Assembly (NCBI GenBank): GCA_001247695.2
Contig: LGRX02034761.1
Location: forward strand, 1-64,000
Origin: Cymbomonas tetramitiformis
Taxonomy: Eukaryota > Chlorophyta > Pyramimonadophyceae > Pyramimonadales > Pyramimonadaceae
Reading direction: 5' to 3'
DNA: 64,000 nucleotides
This document shows, one piece after another, positions 62,601-64,000 of the stretch. Below the pieces are notes generated by a model. That model was not told where the DNA came from, did no database searches, and was given only the letters and a program-made list of their open reading frames with translations. The translations under genes were made by a program, and so were the position numbers. Every line of letters starts with the position of its first letter. Position 1 is the stretch's first letter.

Positions 62601-63039
62601 CTCGACTACGACTGCGCATCCTCCGTGGACTCTCTCTCCGCCGGCCTCCTTCACGACTGCGGCTCCTCCGGGGGATATCCCTCCGCCGGCCTCCTTCACG
62701 GCTGAGACTCCGATTCCGAGAAGGTTGGTCCCTCGCACTATACCTGCCTCGACTGCGACTCCTGTCACGGCGACGAGTGTCCAGATCTCCCCGCCTTCCT
62801 CGGCTCCGGCTCCGGCTCCGGCTTTTCCTGCGGTTATCAGCGGGACTTTTGTTCCTACCTCGCTCTCCACGATCACAATCACGAGCATCCTCTCGAACGC
62901 CCTTTACTGGCCCTTCGTCCAGTGCAGTGACGGGACGCTCTTCTCGTGGAGAGCTTGCTTTGCCGCTTGGCGAATCTCCAGGGTGATATTTCTCCTCCTC
63001 AGACATCCCGTCTCTGTTATCAGCGCCATCGGTTTCCAT
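52568..63039 (-). CDS. RS-rich double-S1 RNA-binding protein, ZCCHC17/pNO40-like, spliced gene (gene level)
   Basis: Exons in order: 63039-62502, 61890-61700, 60940-60893, 60675-60611, 60417-60345, (a linker exon not found), 56845-56679, 56211-56148, 54276-54228, 54003-53931, 53654-53570, about 53311-53232, 53106-53008, 52792-52568. Phases match at nearly all junctions. Domains: an arginine/serine/aspartate-rich N-terminus, S1 domain 1, S1 domain 2, DPNN element, acidic DEDPEE segment, and a lysine-rich tail with SDSDSD. The second S1 and everything after it follow human ZCCHC17 (pNO40), a nucleolar S1 protein with a knuckle and lysine-rich tail. KxGCSMKVVxQxTGxDxDPNN is the linking signature. 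I could not find a clear CCHC knuckle; it may sit on an unresolved exon near 53.3-53.5 kb. Role in RNA binding or ribosome biogenesis is inferred. Confidence 0.88.
53931..54276 (-). CDS. S1 domain 2, third and fourth exons
   Basis: 54276-54228 (49 bp) reads VVSQGERVYVKVVEV. 54003-53931 (73 bp, the same length as exon 5) reads TSDDGRLKIGCSMKVVDQNT and GEDM. Both are flanked by GT/AG sites in phase. The last one leads directly into DPNNTQC of the next exon, the conserved pNO40 junction (GxDLDPNN). Confidence 0.9.
54330..54785. repeat. 44-bp minisatellite in an intron
   Basis: About ten units around GGCTGTGCACCCATCCCGGT plus GGTGGCGGCAGAGCCCCAGA. It sits in the intron between the 56.2 kb and 54.3 kb exons. 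Frames on both strands are open over it by chance. Confidence 0.93.
55368..55490. repeat. 31-bp minisatellite, 4 copies
   Basis: ACCATCCCCATATCACTGGA plus GCTGGAGGGGC, repeated in the same intron. Confidence 0.92.
55533..55875. repeat. Cluster of perfect short inverted repeats
   Basis: GCTAGACAGTCA at about 55533 pairs with TGACTGTCTAGC at about 55604. GTGTCACTG at about 55782 pairs with CAGTGACAC at about 55810. GCCCAATCA and TGATTGGGC form a hairpin at about 55852-55874. CGGCCCA and TGGGCCG pair at about 55749-55773. All are in an intron. Confidence 0.75.
56148..56211 (-). CDS. S1 domain 2, second exon
   Basis: 64 bp between acceptor CCCGGCAG and donor GTGTGT. It reads VANFLEFNRDDPDEDKIAAM plus A and one base. 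It is the counterpart of exon 3 but runs 16 bases further before its intron. Confidence 0.88.
56385..56580. repeat. 47-bp minisatellite, 4 copies
   Basis: AGCTGGGCTGCCGGGGGCCT followed by TCACTCTGGGGATGCTCCC and AGCCTCAC. Copies start at 56401, 56448 and onward. Confidence 0.93.
56679..56845 (-). CDS. S1 domain 2, first-half exon
   Basis: 167 bp between acceptor GATCGCAG and donor GTGAGC. It begins in the same phase as exon 2 and reads PPELNAVLRATVQQIKPFGI then FVEMEGFGRWGMVHRMQ. A longer version from an acceptor at 56880 is possible. The needed one-base overhang of the previous exon shows that a linker exon between 56.9 and 60.3 kb is missing from this model. Confidence 0.88.
57235..57695. 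repeat. 38-40-bp minisatellite, about 12 copies
   Basis: GAGGCGCGAGAGTGGTTAGC plus GCGCCACCTGCCGGGCCCCC. A shorter variant lacks two bases near the end. It lies in the large intron between the two S1 domains. Confidence 0.94.
57700..59400. other. Large intron between S1 domains, no confirmed exon
   Basis: Very G-rich with purine/pyrimidine strand asymmetry. Long frames exist on both strands but show no recognisable domain. The missing linker exon may lie in here. Confidence 0.45.
59402..59497. repeat. Dispersed repeat copy 2 (partner at 4194)
   Basis: TGTGCTGAATCCT..CCCGGTGTGG to AATCGGTCCAAGGATAAGC matches 4194-4290 in order with scattered changes. Confidence 0.75.
60345..60940 (-). CDS. 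Exons 3-5: S1 domain 1, second half
   Basis: Exon 3 (60940-60893, 48 bp) reads VDDMLSFAREDPDDDK. Exon 4 (60675-60611, 65 bp) reads VKAMEWAAPSGKKVWVKVVE plus two bases beyond V. Exon 5 (60417-60345, 73 bp) reads TDNADRLRIGCSMKVVNQED and GTDL. Together they complete the barrel (V.D.....V.VKV.......R..LSMK). Donors are GTACCC, GTGAGT and GTAACA. All phases agree. Confidence 0.9.
60665..60805. repeat. Tandem duplication of a G-rich 55-60-bp unit
   Basis: CACCACGAGGGGGAGG..TTCAGGGGGGTGGGGTTT occurs twice in the intron between exons 3 and 4. Confidence 0.88.
61485..61680. repeat. 94-bp tandem duplication
   Basis: GCAGGGGCCTTCAGAAGTTG with 74 following bases occurs twice in a row, just below the exon ending at 61700. 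Confidence 0.92.
61700..61890 (-). CDS. Exon 2: S1 domain 1, first half
   Basis: 191 bp between acceptor ACCACAG and donor GTGTGA. A proline-rich start is followed by EVGSILQAVVRRVQPFGIFV and LDGYRRDGLVHNTQ. This is the first half of an S1 beta-barrel (G.I..A.V..V.PFG.FV....G..GLVH). Confidence 0.9.
62502..63039 (-). CDS. Exon 1: start codon and RS/RD-rich domain
   Basis: ATG at 63039-63037. The acidic start METDGADNRDGMSEEEKYH is followed by about 120 residues of RS, RD and RR repeats (SRSRSRSRGRR, SRDRSDRRRDYDERS). It ends before donor GTGTCC with one base left over. Exon 2 supplies the other two bases. RS domains are typical of splicing-related proteins; pNO40 lacks one. Confidence 0.85.
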
Positions 63040-63875
63040 CTCTCCAGAATGCTGGAATTTGTGGTTAGGTTAGCGGTACTCGAAATACAAACGTAGCGTG
63101 TCTGGGCCTACTTTCAACTTTGAGGTTAAAGCACGATTTCGTTCCGTTTCGCGTTTCCGTTTGCAAAACATCCAAATGTGAAATGAAGGGATAGCTCTGT
63201 GACTGGACGCTCGCGCTCCTGAGATCGGGGTTTTCAGTTTTGAGAAAACTGTCATCAGTCATCGCGGCGATGACCAGATCGAGGATGATCGGGGCATGCC
63301 GGATGCCGGCCAAACCGGCCCGTCAGGGCAGTCTCAAGGTCGCTGGTAGGGCCAAAAAATAACTGAAAACTCGAGGTCGCGGTCGACCGGTCGTGCAACC
63401 AGTACTGTCGTGTGTCACCACCCACCGCACGAATGCATGACGAGAACACAAAAGACAAAAGAGAGGCGTTTTTCTTTTACGGGAGGCTATTTACCCTTCA
63501 TATGCGAATGATGCATTTCGGAGAAACCTGGGAACCCCGCACGCCCATTGTGATCGATGGGGAAAATCGTCCAAAGTGAAAGTTGAGTAGATTATAACAA
63601 ATCTAACAGATATGTCGATCTCGAGGGAATATGCTTTCCTTGAGCAGAAAATACCACTCCCTACTTGGTTCAGTCGTTTTCACGTTTTCGCAGCTGGCCT
63701 TTTGTTCATGTTCACTCAGGTGATCCTCACAGACGATGCAGTATTCAGGATGGGAGGACGTTTTAGATATCGATTGAGCGTATGTGTACCCAAGCTGTAG
63801 CATGTTGTAGCCTTCAGCACATCAATAGTCTTGCTTGGTTTCGAAGTGCAAAGAACTCCTGCGTGTCTGAAACAT
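63040..63875. other. Upstream region of the S1 protein gene
   Basis: The 5' flank and probable promoter of the minus-strand S1 gene. No TATA-type signal stands out, and no other gene was recognised. Short frames at 63603-63803 on both strands are not convincing. Confidence 0.45.
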
Positions 63876-63877
63876 GT

Positions 63878-64000
63878 TCAACGGTTGATACCAAAGCCTT
63901 GGAAACGTGTTCAACGGTTGATACCAAAGCCTTGGAAGTTCAACGGTTGATACCAAAGCCTTGGAAACATGTTCAACGGTCGATACCAAAGCCTTGGGAA
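63878..64000. repeat. 27-36-bp tandem repeat running off the window end
   Basis: GTTCAACGGTTGATACCAAA plus GCCTTGGAAACATG repeats four times, one copy shortened by nine bases. The array may continue beyond 64000. Confidence 0.92.

Overview
This is a eukaryotic nuclear window, most likely from a green alga with a large repeat-rich genome. A prasinophyte is plausible, but that is inference from gene style and was not tested. Two spliced host genes, both on the minus strand, flank about 41 kb of nested transposable elements. Splice junctions were placed by GT/AG signals, conserved protein motifs and phase agreement between neighbouring exons. The proposed species group and all family assignments rest on recalled motifs, not searches.

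Left part (about 1-9.4 kb): a minus-strand gene for a BCAS3-domain autophagy protein of the plant ATG18f/g/h type. Its exons run from an ATG at 9363 down to at least 3029. Its introns and 3' side carry several unrelated minisatellites (36, 23, 43, 11 and 29 bp units).

Middle part (11.4-52 kb): (1) a gag-only LTR element (11383-20190, target duplication AGAAC), interrupted by a TIR transposon that itself holds a 1.1 kb TIR element. (2) A four-level nest: a Mutator-like element (20245-30315, 9-bp duplication), containing a TIR element with a 4-bp duplication (22206-28437), containing a second gag-only LTR element (22346-27458), containing a 1.7 kb foldback element (24534-26275, 8-bp duplication). 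A small Tc1-like MITE sits in the right end of the outer element. (3) A hAT transposon (30671-37058, 8-bp duplication) whose decayed transposase is split by a retroelement with split direct repeats, the A1-ORF-B1-A2-B2 layout of PAT/TOC-type DIRS elements. Its ORF ends in a methyltransferase-like domain. (4) A 13.8 kb Ty3/gypsy chromovirus on the minus strand (38198-51997, duplication AATAT) with near-identical LTRs. It carries a Dam-type adenine methyltransferase-like domain between RNase H and integrase, and a C5-cytosine methyltransferase-like domain after the chromodomain.

Right part (52.5-63.0 kb): a minus-strand gene for an RNA-binding protein resembling ZCCHC17/pNO40. It has an N-terminal RS/RD-rich domain, two S1 domains that arose by exon duplication, and a lysine-rich tail. 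Its introns are again full of minisatellites.

The most notable biology is repeated methyltransferase capture: three methyltransferase-like domains in two unrelated retroelements inside 16 kb, two of them in one gypsy element.
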